Of a stretch of 64,000 nucleotides of DNA, positions 39,769-48,792 are shown one piece after another. Origin of the DNA: an uncultured Paracoccaceae bacterium (GTDB lineage: Bacteria; Pseudomonadota; Alphaproteobacteria; Rhodobacterales; Rhodobacteraceae); contig CANNCO010000001.1 in NCBI GenBank assembly GCA_947503175.1, positions 1-64,000 on the forward strand, written 5' to 3'. A program made the position numbers and the translations under genes. How positions within the stretch are numbered: position 1 is the first letter of the stretch; the number at the start of each line of letters is the position of its first letter. The notes below the pieces were generated by a model. That model ran no database searches. It was given only the letters and a program-made list of their open reading frames with translations, and had not been told where the DNA came from.

Positions 39769-40886
39769 CCACGCCGCGTGTCGAGATTGACCTTGGCAAG
39801 ATCACTCAAAACGCAAGATGTCTCGTCCGTCGTCTTGGCGCGCGTGGCATCTCTGTCACCGGTGTGACCAAGGCCGTTTCCGGTCATCCAGACGTCGCAA
39901 AGGCCATGCTGGACGGCGGCATCGCCGACTTGGTAGACGCGCGCATCAATAACATCATTCGGATGCGGGAGGCAGGGATCCATTGCCCAATTTCGATGAT
40001 CCGCGCGCCGATGTGGCACGATGTGGAGAACGTCATCCGTTGCTGTCATGCGAGCTACAACACAGAGGTGGACACGATCCTGAAACTTGGCTCTGCCGCG
40101 CGGCAGCAGGGCACTGAACACGATGTCATCCTATTGGTCGAAATGGGTGATATGCGCGACGGCATCATGCCTGAAGACCTCAACGAGGTCGCGTCGTTGG
40201 TCGTTGCAACGCCGGGCGTCACCCTCAAGGGGATCGCCGCAAACTTCGCCTGCATGGGCAACGTCGCGCCGACGGCTGGCGACATGGCAATGCTCTCGCG
40301 ACTGGCCGACCAGGTTGAAGGCGAATGCGGACCCTATGTGGCCCTGGTGTCTGCTGGCGGCTCGGCCAACTTGGCGTGGGCGCTTGGTAATGGAGCGACC
40401 GGACGGATCAACAACCTGCGTTTGGGCGAGGCGATCCTGTTGGGCATCGACCCCGTTTCGGGGCAATCGATCGATGGCCTTCATACAGATGCATTTGCTC
40501 TTTTCGCCGAAGTAATCGAAGCAAGGCTCAAACCGAACTCAATGTCGATTACATCGAGTGCACCGAACTACGGGAAGCTCGCACTGGTTTCGACAGAGGA
40601 TCAACTAAACCGTGCCGTCCTAGCTGTCGGGAGACAGGACACGGATGCAAGCGGCCTGATGCTGCCCTCGGGGATCGAGTATGTTGGTGCGTCGAGCGAT
40701 CACACCGTTGTCGACATGGGTGAATCCGACCTGTCCGTCGGGTCCGAGATGAAGATGGGCATGAACTACAGCGCGCTCATGCGGGCGATGAGCGCACCGG
40801 ATGTCGAAAAAGTCGTGCATCGCATGCTGCCGGTGATCGGGACGGTCAAAGACACCAGACCCCAGCCGCTTTTGAAGCTGATATGA
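39765..40886 (+). CDS. PLP-dependent fold-III amino-acid racemase (alanine/ornithine racemase-like)
   Basis: The real start is ATG 39765 inside a longer track ORF; 373 residues. It begins MTTPRVEIDLGKITQNARCL, with the PLP lysine in GVTKAVSGHPDVAKAML, and keeps barrel segments DLVDARINNIIRM, LLVEMGDMRDGIMPEDL, SAGGSANLAWAL and LRLGEAILLG. This matches the YhfX/Orr group, distinct from biosynthetic Alr. It is translationally coupled to the DUF1611 gene, so it probably converts the same amino acid or its N-acyl form between D and L. Confidence 0.82.
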   Translation: MTTPRVEIDLGKITQNARCLVRRLGARGISVTGVTKAVSGHPDVAKAMLDGGIADLVDARINNIIRMREAGIHCPISMIRAPMWHDVENVIRCCHASYNTEVDTILKLGSAARQQGTEHDVILLVEMGDMRDGIMPEDLNEVASLVVATPGVTLKGIAANFACMGNVAPTAGDMAMLSRLADQVEGECGPYVALVSAGGSANLAWALGNGATGRINNLRLGEAILLGIDPVSGQSIDGLHTDAFALFAEVIEARLKPNSMSITSSAPNYGKLALVSTEDQLNRAVLAVGRQDTDASGLMLPSGIEYVGASSDHTVVDMGESDLSVGSEMKMGMNYSALMRAMSAPDVEKVVHRMLPVIGTVKDTRPQPLLKLI

Positions 40887-41064
40887 AGCTCGAATGACTC
40901 ACCCAGCCACCCAGTGCCATCATGTTTGGCTGGAAATTAAAGCGTCAGACGCAGGTACAAAACCGGGGTTCCCCGGTCCCAAAGGCATCCCGACCCAAGC
41001 ATCGCACGACCTTGGCGTTGCTCACTGCCGCGAGCGGGCCACTTTGATGAAAGGAACCACCACA

Positions 41065-41592
41065 ATGGACAACCAGAAGATCATGGCCGTCGTGGTATTT
41101 GACCGGCCTTTCAACATGCCCGGCTTCGATGAAACACTTCCTGCGGGTGAGTACGATATCGAGACCGAGCTCGAGCTCGCCTCGCCCCCGGATCACCGAG
41201 ACCCCGAAGCTTGGAAGGCTTCTGTGATGATCCATCTTCTTCCGCGTGCGTCCCATCCGGGGTTGATACGCGGTTTGTTGGTTTCGCTGGTGGATTTCGA
41301 CAATGCCCGCGCGAGGGATAAACTTACCGGGAAGCAGGTGTCTGAAGTCCTTCTCGACGAGATGCTGGCGGATCCGATGGTGCAACTCGTTATGCGGGCT
41401 GATGGAGTGTCCGAAGGGCAGTTGCGCCATCTCTATTCGGAATCGCGGACAACACAGACCGATACCGATCTCCTTGACCCGAAGTCTGATGACCATGGCC
41501 CGCTCGCACTGTCAGGAGAAAGCTCCGAGAACGATGTCGCCGAGAGTAAAGTGACGCCATGCCGGCCCAGCAGTTTATCCCCTACGGAGTAA
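41065..41592 (+). CDS. Hypothetical protein with LPAGxYxIE-type domain (175 aa)
   Basis: ATG 41065, about 10 nt after AAAGGAAC, is preferred to the track start at 40894; ATG 41047 is possible. The N-terminal 80 residues (VVVFDRPFNMPGFDETLPAGEYDIETELEL) share the pattern of the 36997 protein. The middle has a helix with VSEVLLDEMLADPMVQLVMRADG, and the C-terminus is acidic and apparently disordered. No known family or signal peptide. Confidence 0.6.
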   Translation: MDNQKIMAVVVFDRPFNMPGFDETLPAGEYDIETELELASPPDHRDPEAWKASVMIHLLPRASHPGLIRGLLVSLVDFDNARARDKLTGKQVSEVLLDEMLADPMVQLVMRADGVSEGQLRHLYSESRTTQTDTDLLDPKSDDHGPLALSGESSENDVAESKVTPCRPSSLSPTE

Positions 41593-41634
41593 CGATGGAA
41601 ACGCGATTTGCTCGCCATTGAACGTGTGGAGCCC

Positions 41635-41853
41635 ATGCAAACCAAATTACACGACATTGATATGGACCAGCCGAGGCGTGCCCATGGCGACGCACCAAAG
41701 GCGCGTTTGTGCTTGCGTTGCAGAGCTCCGTTTTGGAGCGAAGGATTCGGCCAGCGTATCTGTGCCCGCTGCAAAGGGTCTTCTGTCTGGCGCACGGCAA
41801 TGCCGGAGGGCATCGGTCAAGGGCGGCGCCGTTCCGGCGGCCGATCATATTAG
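41635..41853 (+). CDS. Small zinc-ribbon protein (72 aa)
   Basis: MQTKLHDIDMDQPRRAHGDAP leads to CLRCRAPFWSEGFGQRICARC, two CxxC knuckles 15 residues apart, as in a zinc ribbon; the tail is basic (GQGRRRSGGRSY). GTGGAG precedes ATG 41635; ATG 41662 is another possibility. This is a common small alphaproteobacterial type, perhaps binding RNA or DNA. It lies 9 bp upstream of the transglutaminase gene. Confidence 0.6.
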   Translation: MQTKLHDIDMDQPRRAHGDAPKARLCLRCRAPFWSEGFGQRICARCKGSSVWRTAMPEGIGQGRRRSGGRSY

Positions 41854-41862
41854 GTCCAGCCC

Positions 41863-42744
41863 GTGGCGCTGATCACAATCACACACACAACCACCTATCG
41901 CTATCGAACCCCTGTGAGACCTGGTCCGCACAGGCTCATGCTGCGTCCCCGTGAGACGCGGGACCTCACTTTGACGTCTTTCGATCTCGAGATTGTTCCG
42001 CCCGCCCGCATCGACTGGTCCCACGACGTTGCGGGCAACGCCATCGCCGCCGCCAGTTTCGACGTCACAACGGATACGCTTTTGATCCGGTCTCGCACGA
42101 CAGTCGATCTGACGGCGCCTGCCTGGCCTGTTTTCCCGATCGCGGCATCCGCCGCCTCCTATCCATTCATCTACTCTGACGAGGACTGGACAGATCTGGG
42201 AGCGCTTTCAAAGCCTCAATACGTCGACGACGCCGGGCGCTTGTCGACCTGGGTCGAGCAGTTCGTGATGAACAGGCCGACCGATACGCTGTCTCTGTTG
42301 AAAGACATCAGTAGCGGCATCACGGCGCAAATCGCCTATGAGATCCGCGAGGCTGAAGGCACGCAAGGGCCGCTTGACACAATCGACCTGGGCTTTGGCT
42401 CCTGTCGTGACTTTGCCGTTCTCTTGGCTGACGCCGTCCGAACCCTTGGATTGGGGGCCCGCCTGGTGTCCGGCTACCTGTACGACCCCGCCGGTGACCA
42501 GCTTGGATCAGCGGCGGCAGGCTCCACGCATGCATGGGTCGAAGTCTATGTCCCCGGGGCAGGCTGGATCCCGTTCGACCCGACAAACAGGTCCATGGGG
42601 TCAGCGCACCTGATCCCGGTGGCGGTTGCCCGCGACATATCACAGATCACTCCGGTGATTGGCAGTTTTCAGGGCGAGAATGGTGATCTCATTGCCCTGG
42701 ACGTGACTGTCCGGGTTGAGGATGAGCGATTTCGCCGAGAGTAA
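41863..42744 (+). CDS. Transglutaminase-like cysteine protease-fold protein
   Basis: GTG start at 41863; 293 residues, with no signal peptide. The N-terminal beta domain [26 protein letters not shown] is the bacterial transglutaminase N-terminal type; the core has catalytic Cys in [20 protein letters not shown], His in [14 protein letters not shown] and Asp in WIPFDPTN. Bacterial members probably act as cysteine proteases or amidases, not cross-linking enzymes. The upstream zinc-ribbon ORF ends 9 bp before, so they are probably co-transcribed. Confidence 0.9.
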   Translation: MALITITHTTTYRYRTPVRPGPHRLMLRPRETRDLTLTSFDLEIVPPARIDWSHDVAGNAIAAASFDVTTDTLLIRSRTTVDLTAPAWPVFPIAASAASYPFIYSDEDWTDLGALSKPQYVDDAGRLSTWVEQFVMNRPTDTLSLLKDISSGITAQIAYEIREAEGTQGPLDTIDLGFGSCRDFAVLLADAVRTLGLGARLVSGYLYDPAGDQLGSAAAGSTHAWVEVYVPGAGWIPFDPTNRSMGSAHLIPVAVARDISQITPVIGSFQGENGDLIALDVTVRVEDERFRRE

Positions 42745-43365
42745 TTCGACGGTTGTAAGAGTGGGCCGAAGGAACACGCGGCATTCCACGACTCTTGGGC
42801 ATCTGTCCGATGCGGGCGCTGTTCGACTGCCTAGCCGAGCCGCTGCGCGATCCAGCGCCAGGCGGATCAAGCCTGTGCGGTCCATGTGCAGCCGGAAGAG
42901 GAACTCCGCAGCAGAAAACCCAAAGATCTTTCGTTTCCACGGGCCTGGCGGCGGTATTGCCCTGTATCTCGATCGTGGGCACAAACTGCATCAGATAGGC
43001 TGCTAAGACATGATACCCGAGACCGGCGTTCGATGACTGCTCTGGTAGACACATGCCAAGCGAAAGGAAGAGACCATCTGTCTTTCTGCGCCAGCAATAG
43101 CTGCGCCTACACAGGTCCGCTTCGTCCGCACAGCGGCCCGTCATTGGCTGGGCCGGGACGTTCGGTCTGGGACAGAAATGCGTGACGTTTGGGTCAATGA
43201 TGCCTGACGTCCCTATGTCGTTTGGTTCAGAAAATGGCGCGTATCGAGGCAAAGATGCGCGCCATTCTACAGCCGGTTTACGGGGAAAACGCCCGCGTCC
43301 TTCCCCTCTGGCAGGTTGCACCATGGCCCCTTATGTTGCCTCCAGAGCAGGCAAAGGACCATCAG
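42745..43365. other. Gene-free stretch at the right border of the accessory region
   Basis: About 600 bp. The minus-strand ORF 42689-43324 runs through all of it but has an unnatural composition (Pro/Arg/Ser-rich, with Cys clusters) and no family; pieces in different frames, such as AEFLFRLHMDRTGLIRLALD, might be remnants of a decayed gene. I see no intact gene, repeat or attachment site. The 3' part is the leader of ycjX. Confidence 0.4.
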
Positions 43366-44781
43366 GTGATCCTGAACGATATTGCAGACGGGCTGACGCG
43401 GGGCGTCGAATCGACGGTTTCCACGGTGTCCGAGGCGTTTTTCGAGCCGGTGATCCGTCTGGGCGTCACCGGCCTTTCGCGTGCGGGAAAGACGGTGTTC
43501 ATCACCTCACTCGTCGCAAACATGATCGGTCGCGCCCGCATGGGGGCGCTTGCCGCCGCCGCCGATGGCCGTATCCGCGCGGCCTATCTGCAACCCCAGC
43601 CGGACAATACCGTCCCCCGGTTCGACTACGAATCCCACCTTGCCGCGCTGACCGGCCCCACACCCTACTGGCCCGATGGCACCCGCACGGTCAGCGAGTT
43701 GCGCCTGTCCCTGCGCGTCCAGCCCACGGGCCTTCTGGGCGGCGTGTCGGGCCCGCGCACCATCCATCTCGATATCGTGGACTATCCGGGCGAATGGCTC
43801 CTCGACCTTTCGCTCCTGGACAAAAGCTTCTCCGACTGGTCCGCTGAAACGCTTGCGCGGCTGGAAAATCGCGAGATCGCGGGCGAATTCCTCGCAACCC
43901 TCGCCGATACCAACCCCGATGCCAAGCTGGACGAAGTTCAGGCCAAGTCGCTCGCCGCCGCCTTCACCGGCTATCTGCAGGCCGCCCGCGCCCAGGGACT
44001 GTCCGACTGCACCCCGGGCCGGTTCCTTCTGCCCGGTGATCTGGCCGGGTCCCCGGTTCTTACCTTCGCGCCCCTGCCGCGCCCGGAAACGCCCCGCCGT
44101 CACGCCCTATGGCGCGAGTTCGAGCGGCGTTACGAGGCCTACAAGCGCGAGGTGGTCAAACCGTTCTTCCGCGATCACTTTGCCCGGATCGACCGCCAGA
44201 TCGTGCTGGTCGACGCGCTGGGCGCGATCCATGCCGGCCCACCGGCGGTCGAGGATCTGCGGCAGTCCATGGCCGATATCCTTGGCGCGTTCCGCCCCGG
44301 CAGAAATGCCTTTCTGACGCAACTCTTCCTTGGGCGCCGGGTGGAAAAGATCCTGTTCGCCGCCACCAAGGCCGATCACCTGCACCAGTCCCAGCACGCC
44401 CGCCTGACCGCGATCATCGAGGCGCTGGTGGCCGATGCGAAATCCCGTGCCGATTTCGCCGGGGCCGAAACCGCCGCCATGGCCATCGCCGCCCTGCGCG
44501 CCACGACCGAAGACACGATCGACCACGAGGGCCGCAGGCTCGACGTCGTGCGTGGCGTCCTGCGCGACACCGGCAAAAGTGCTGCCTTCTACCCGGGCGA
44601 TCTGCCGTCCGATCCTTCGCATCTTCTGACCCCCGCCCGCCAGGGGGCCGAGAAATGGCTGGATCAGGATTACTCGGTGATGAATTTCGCGCCCCGCCCG
44701 CTCACGCTCGATCCCGGCGAAGGTCCGCCCCATATCCGGCTGGACCGCGCCACCCAGTTCCTGATCGGAGACCGGCTGTGA
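43366..44781 (+). CDS. ycjX: YcjX-family GTP-binding protein
   Basis: A P-loop NTPase of the YcjX/DUF463 family. Walker A is GLSRAGKTVFITSLV, and IVDYPGEWLLDLSLL provides the DxxG-like segment; the last third carries ATKADHLHQSQH (NKxD-like). The GTG at 43366, preceded by AAAGGACCATCAG, gives 471 residues starting VILNDIADGLTRGVEST, matching family length; the track start at 43222 would add 48 unlikely residues. The family is often stress-induced and accompanies YcjF. Its stop overlaps the ycjF start (GTGA). Confidence 0.88.
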   Translation: MILNDIADGLTRGVESTVSTVSEAFFEPVIRLGVTGLSRAGKTVFITSLVANMIGRARMGALAAAADGRIRAAYLQPQPDNTVPRFDYESHLAALTGPTPYWPDGTRTVSELRLSLRVQPTGLLGGVSGPRTIHLDIVDYPGEWLLDLSLLDKSFSDWSAETLARLENREIAGEFLATLADTNPDAKLDEVQAKSLAAAFTGYLQAARAQGLSDCTPGRFLLPGDLAGSPVLTFAPLPRPETPRRHALWREFERRYEAYKREVVKPFFRDHFARIDRQIVLVDALGAIHAGPPAVEDLRQSMADILGAFRPGRNAFLTQLFLGRRVEKILFAATKADHLHQSQHARLTAIIEALVADAKSRADFAGAETAAMAIAALRATTEDTIDHEGRRLDVVRGVLRDTGKSAAFYPGDLPSDPSHLLTPARQGAEKWLDQDYSVMNFAPRPLTLDPGEGPPHIRLDRATQFLIGDRL

Positions 44782-45770
44782 CAGACCCGCAAAAAGGCCC
44801 CGTCCTGATCGAGATCGAGGATAGCGGGCCAACCCCCGCCGAAGCACCACCCATCGCCGACGAGGTGCCAACGGGGCAGGCGATGCAGACCATGGCCGTC
44901 ATCGCCGCCCGCCGCCCCTCGCGGCTCGTGCGCTGGTTTTGGCGGCTTCTGGCGACGCTGATCACCTTCGGCCTGTCGCTTTGGGCATGGGATTTCGTGA
45001 CCGGCCTGATCGCCCGCAATCCGATCCTGGGATATGTGGCGCTGGGCCTGACCAGCCTGTTCCTTCTGACCTGCCTTGCCATCATCATTCGCGAATGGGC
45101 GGCCCTGTCGCGCCTTGCCCGGCTCGACAAGATCCATTCCGCGGCAGACGCCGCCCGCACGGCCAATGACCTGCCCGCCGCCCGCGGCGTGACCAAGCGC
45201 ATCCTCGCGCTTTACGCGGGCCGCGCGGACCTTAAATGGGGCCGTGACCGGCTCGAAACCCGCATTCCGGAAGCGTTCGATGCTGATACGCTGTTCGATC
45301 TGACCGAATTGGAGCTTCTGAAACCCCTCGACACAGCCGCCCGCGCCGAGGTCGAAGCCGCCGCCCGGCAGGTCGCCACCGTAACCGCCCTCGTTCCCAT
45401 CGCCCTTGCCGACGTTTTCGCGGCGCTGGCCGCGAACCTGCGCATGATCCGCCGGATCGCCGAAATCTATGGCGGGCGCGGCGGAACGCTGGGGGCATGG
45501 CGGCTGACCCGCGCTGTCTTCACCCATCTTGTCGCCACCGGCGCGGTTGCCGTGGGCGACGACCTTCTGGGGTCCATCGGAGGTGGGCATCTTCTGGCCA
45601 AGGTCTCGCGCCGGTTCGGCGAGGGGCTGGTCAACGGCGCGCTGACCGCGCGTGTCGGCATCGCCGCGATCGAGGTCTGCCGTCCCCTGCCATTCCACGG
45701 CCAGAAGCGCCCGTCTGTATCGGGGACTGTGCAAAGGGCCCTCACAGGACTATTTGCTAAGGCAAGCTGA
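44778..45770 (+). CDS. ycjF: YcjF/TIGR01620-family inner-membrane protein (DUF697)
   Basis: A GTG start at 44778 overlaps the ycjX stop and gives 330 residues; the track ORF start at 44109 is spurious. The N-terminus is Pro/Glu-rich, followed by two membrane helices (LLATLITFGLSLWAWDFVTGL and ILGYVALGLTSLFLLTCLAIII) and a DUF697 domain (VTALVPIALADVFAALAANLRMIRRIAEIYG). The protein is an almost constant partner of YcjX. Molecular function unknown; a membrane-stress role is inferred from the family. Confidence 0.88.
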   Translation: MTDPQKGPVLIEIEDSGPTPAEAPPIADEVPTGQAMQTMAVIAARRPSRLVRWFWRLLATLITFGLSLWAWDFVTGLIARNPILGYVALGLTSLFLLTCLAIIIREWAALSRLARLDKIHSAADAARTANDLPAARGVTKRILALYAGRADLKWGRDRLETRIPEAFDADTLFDLTELELLKPLDTAARAEVEAAARQVATVTALVPIALADVFAALAANLRMIRRIAEIYGGRGGTLGAWRLTRAVFTHLVATGAVAVGDDLLGSIGGGHLLAKVSRRFGEGLVNGALTARVGIAAIEVCRPLPFHGQKRPSVSGTVQRALTGLFAKAS

Positions 45771-45782
45771 CCGGAGAACCCG

Positions 45783-47396
45783 ATGGAACGACTGGCCGCC
45801 GATCTTGCCACCATGGTGCGCACCCCCCTGCATGACAGCCACGTGGCCGCGATGCGCCGGGTGGGGCAGGACAAGACCTATGCGAAGGGTGAAATGGTCG
45901 TCAATCCGGGCGATCCGATGGATCACTTCATCTATATCGAAGATGGCGAGCTGGAGCTTCTCGACCCGTTCACGATGCAGCGTCGGGTTCAGTTCACCCT
46001 CGGCCCCACCCAGTTCCTGGGCGAAATAGGCTTTCTCTCCGGGAGCCGTTTTTCCATGCCCATGCGGGCGGTTCAGGACACACGCGCGCTTGTTGTCGAA
46101 CGTGAAACGATGCTGCGTCTGATGTCCGAAATCCCCGAGATGAGCGATATCATCATCACCGTGTTTGCGGCCCGGCGGCGGCGGCAACTGGAACAGGGCG
46201 ACTCAAGCCTGACGATCATCGGCGCGGAAGAAGATCGGAACCTCGCGCGCATCGCCGTCTTCGCCTCGCGCAACCGCATCCCCGTTCGCCTGATCCCGCT
46301 CAATACCGAGGAGGCCGAGGAAGAGGCACAGGCCTGCGCCCTGATGCCGTCCGAACCCGTTCTCGTTTTCGGCAAGGAGCACATTGAAGACCCGACACCG
46401 GCCAAGGTCGCGCGCATCCTGGGCCTCGATCTCGCGGCAGAGGTGGATCATGTCTATGATGTTGTCATCGTCGGCGGTGGCCCCGCTGGTGTGGCCGCGG
46501 GCGTCTATGCCGGGGCCGAAGGTCTCTCGGCACTGGTCCTCGACGATCTTGCCGTGGGCGGTCAGGCGGGCACATCCAGCCGGATCGAGAACTACATGGG
46601 CTTTCCAACGGGCATTTCCGGTGCCGATCTCTGCTGGCGTGGCGAGGTGCAGGCGATGAAGTTCGGCACCCGTTTTGCCGTACCGCGCCGGGCCACGGCG
46701 CTGCGGCGGGACGAGGACGGCACTTTTTGCATCACCCTCGACAACGGGTCCGAGGTCTGCGCGCGCTCGGTCATCGTCTCGACCGGTGTTCAGTATCGCC
46801 GTCTGCCCGTCGAGGGGCTGGAAGAGTTCGAAGGCGCGGGCGTCTATTACGCCGCGACCGATCTGGAAGCGCGGTACTGCAAGGGGACCGAGGTCGTCGT
46901 GATCGGCGGCGGCAATTCCGCCGGACAGGCCGCAATGTTCCTGTCGCGCACCGCAAAGCACGTTCATGTCCTTGTCCGCGGCCCGTCGCTGGCTGCCTCC
47001 ATGTCGGATTACCTTCTGTCCCGGCTCGAACGCGATCCGGCGATCACCATTCACTACAACACGCAGATGACGGCGCTTCATGGCGGTGAGCAGCTCGAGG
47101 GCGTGACGATCCATGATCGCACCGCCGCACAGGACTGGCGCGTTCCCTCGCGGGCGGTTTTTGTGATGGTCGGCGCGGCCCCGAATACCGGCTGGCTGTC
47201 GGGCCTTGTGGAACTCGATGACAAGGGTTTTGTGCAGACAGGCGATGCCGCCGGCGCGGCCTCTCCCTATGAAACCTCGCATCCCGGGATATTCGCAGTG
47301 GGTGATGTGCGCGCGGGGTCGGTCAAACGGGTTGCCTCAGCCGTGGGCGAAGGCTCGGTCGTGATCTCCAAGGTCTGGGACTTCGTGAACGAGTAA
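45783..47396 (+). CDS. Thioredoxin-reductase-like flavoprotein with N-terminal cNMP-binding domain, CxxC missing
   Basis: 537 residues in three parts: a cyclic-nucleotide-binding-type domain (1-130: GDPMDHFIYIEDGELELLDP, FLGEIGFLSGSRFSM), a thioredoxin-fold-like linker (150-215), and an FAD/NAD reductase domain with IVGGGPAGVAAGVYAG, VIGGGNSAGQAAMF and GIFAVGDVRAGSVKR. Where thioredoxin reductase has CATC, this protein reads YYAATDLEARY, so disulphide reduction by the usual route is impossible. It starts 12 bp after ycjF, so it is probably in the same operon. Electron acceptor unknown. Confidence 0.85.
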   Translation: MERLAADLATMVRTPLHDSHVAAMRRVGQDKTYAKGEMVVNPGDPMDHFIYIEDGELELLDPFTMQRRVQFTLGPTQFLGEIGFLSGSRFSMPMRAVQDTRALVVERETMLRLMSEIPEMSDIIITVFAARRRRQLEQGDSSLTIIGAEEDRNLARIAVFASRNRIPVRLIPLNTEEAEEEAQACALMPSEPVLVFGKEHIEDPTPAKVARILGLDLAAEVDHVYDVVIVGGGPAGVAAGVYAGAEGLSALVLDDLAVGGQAGTSSRIENYMGFPTGISGADLCWRGEVQAMKFGTRFAVPRRATALRRDEDGTFCITLDNGSEVCARSVIVSTGVQYRRLPVEGLEEFEGAGVYYAATDLEARYCKGTEVVVIGGGNSAGQAAMFLSRTAKHVHVLVRGPSLAASMSDYLLSRLERDPAITIHYNTQMTALHGGEQLEGVTIHDRTAAQDWRVPSRAVFVMVGAAPNTGWLSGLVELDDKGFVQTGDAAGAASPYETSHPGIFAVGDVRAGSVKRVASAVGEGSVVISKVWDFVNE

Positions 47397-47446
47397 ACTG
47401 TGCGCGCTCTACAACGATCCGGGTCTCAGTTCGTCACATCTCCGCG

Positions 47447-48193
47447 TCATCGCCCTCCGGCAACGTCAAGGATTGCACCGGTGCAATACGATGCGTTTTC
47501 GCCACTGAGCCAGATGATCGCTTCGGCAACCTCTTCGGGTGTGCCGGGACGCGCTAAGGGAACCGATTTACCAAGCCGTTCTGCCCTGTCCGGCTGTCCG
47601 CCGCTTGCATGGATTTCTGTTTCGATCAGTCCCGGCCGGACGCCGTTGACACGAATGTTTGATCCCGCAAGTTCCTTTGAAAGGCCTATGGTCAGCGTGT
47701 CAATTGCACCCTTTGAGGCCGCGTAGTCCACGTATTCAAACGGCGAACCGATCCGCGCGGCTACGGAAGATACAAAAACGATTGATCCGAACTCATCTGA
47801 CTTGGCGGCTGGCAGCCTTCGCGCAGCTTCCCGGGCAAACAGAAAAGCACCCAGGATATTAGTGTTGAGTATTGTCTGCATGCGCTCGGTGGTCATTTCC
47901 GCAAGCGTCATTGAAGGTCCGACAATCCCGGCGTTTACGACCACCGAGTCGAGGCCACCGAATTGGTCAATCGCCGTATCAAATGCGTTGATGACATCTT
48001 TCTCGCAAGCCGCGTCCCCCTGAATGGCTTTTGCCTTGCCGCCATTGTATTCGATCTGTGCAACGGTCGCGTCGGCGGCCGCCGCATCGGACCGATAGGT
48101 AATTGCGACTTGCCAGCCTTTCGAAGCGGCAAGCAGGGCCGTTGCCTTGCCAATACCTCGGGAACCGCCGCTGATCAGGATCACTTTTGCCAT
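47447..48193 (-). CDS. SDR-family NAD(P)-dependent oxidoreductase
   Basis: A 248-residue classical SDR: cofactor loop ISGGSRGIGKATALL at the N-terminus, NAGIVGPSM (NAG motif), SSVAARIGS (catalytic Ser), YVDYAASKGAIDTL (YxxxK), and the PGLIETEIHASGG loop. The YRSDAAAADATV region suggests NADP preference. Glucose/3-oxoacyl reductase-like, but the substrate cannot be assigned. It begins 2 bp after the NUDIX gene stop, so it is in one operon with it. Confidence 0.9.
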   Translation of the reverse strand: MAKVILISGGSRGIGKATALLAASKGWQVAITYRSDAAAADATVAQIEYNGGKAKAIQGDAACEKDVINAFDTAIDQFGGLDSVVVNAGIVGPSMTLAEMTTERMQTILNTNILGAFLFAREAARRLPAAKSDEFGSIVFVSSVAARIGSPFEYVDYAASKGAIDTLTIGLSKELAGSNIRVNGVRPGLIETEIHASGGQPDRAERLGKSVPLARPGTPEEVAEAIIWLSGENASYCTGAILDVAGGR

Positions 48194-48195
48194 CG

Positions 48196-48627
48196 TTATC
48201 GATCACTTTCCGCTTCGGCAGCCAAAGACAACGCCAAAACACGGTCCACATCGTCACTCAGCGAAATGCGCTGCTCAAATACATCTTCGTAAGGAATCCA
48301 CGATGCTTCATAAACATCGTCCCGTCCGATGGGATTGCCCGAGACATAGCAACAGTGAACGGCAACAAGGTAGAAATGGTGATCGATCAACCCCGCATCC
48401 GAGCGGATGATGGTATCCAAACCGGTCAGAATGCGGTCGGGGTTCGCGTGCACGCTTGTTTCTTCCAGCAACTCCCTGCAAGCCGCGTCACCAATAGGCT
48501 CACCATATTCCACGCGCCCGCCGGGAAAGCCCCAAAGTCCAGCATCCGGTTCGGCCTTTCGTCGGGCCAGTAAGACCGACGCGTCTTTTGTCACCACGGC
48601 GAGGGCTGCGAGGATTGGCTGTTTCAT
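48196..48627 (-). CDS. NUDIX hydrolase
   Basis: A 143-residue nucleoside-diphosphate-X hydrolase. The Nudix box is GGRVEYGEPIGDAACRELLEE followed by TSV, with all key Glu residues. The N-terminus LAALAVVTKDASVLLARRKAEPDAG is typical of the ADP-ribose pyrophosphatase/MutT-like group. It is the first gene of a two-gene operon with the SDR. Substrate unknown. Confidence 0.9.
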   Translation of the reverse strand: MKQPILAALAVVTKDASVLLARRKAEPDAGLWGFPGGRVEYGEPIGDAACRELLEETSVHANPDRILTGLDTIIRSDAGLIDHHFYLVAVHCCYVSGNPIGRDDVYEASWIPYEDVFEQRISLSDDVDRVLALSLAAEAESDR

Positions 48628-48792
48628 GCACCGAACTTAGCCGAGCGGTATTCGGCCACAAGCGGGTAATGTTATTAATTCCAAGGCCAATCACTTTGCG
48701 CCGCCGCGCGGGATCGATGCCCCGTTCCATGCGCATTGCCGTCTTGATCCGTCTCAAAGTCGACCTCTCCCCTGTCTGACAGACTTCCCGAC

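Noticed and set aside
42689-43324. 211-aa minus-strand ORF across the gap before ycjX
   Set aside because: It overlaps the ends of two real genes on the other strand, has biased composition and no motif; treated as gene-free DNA.
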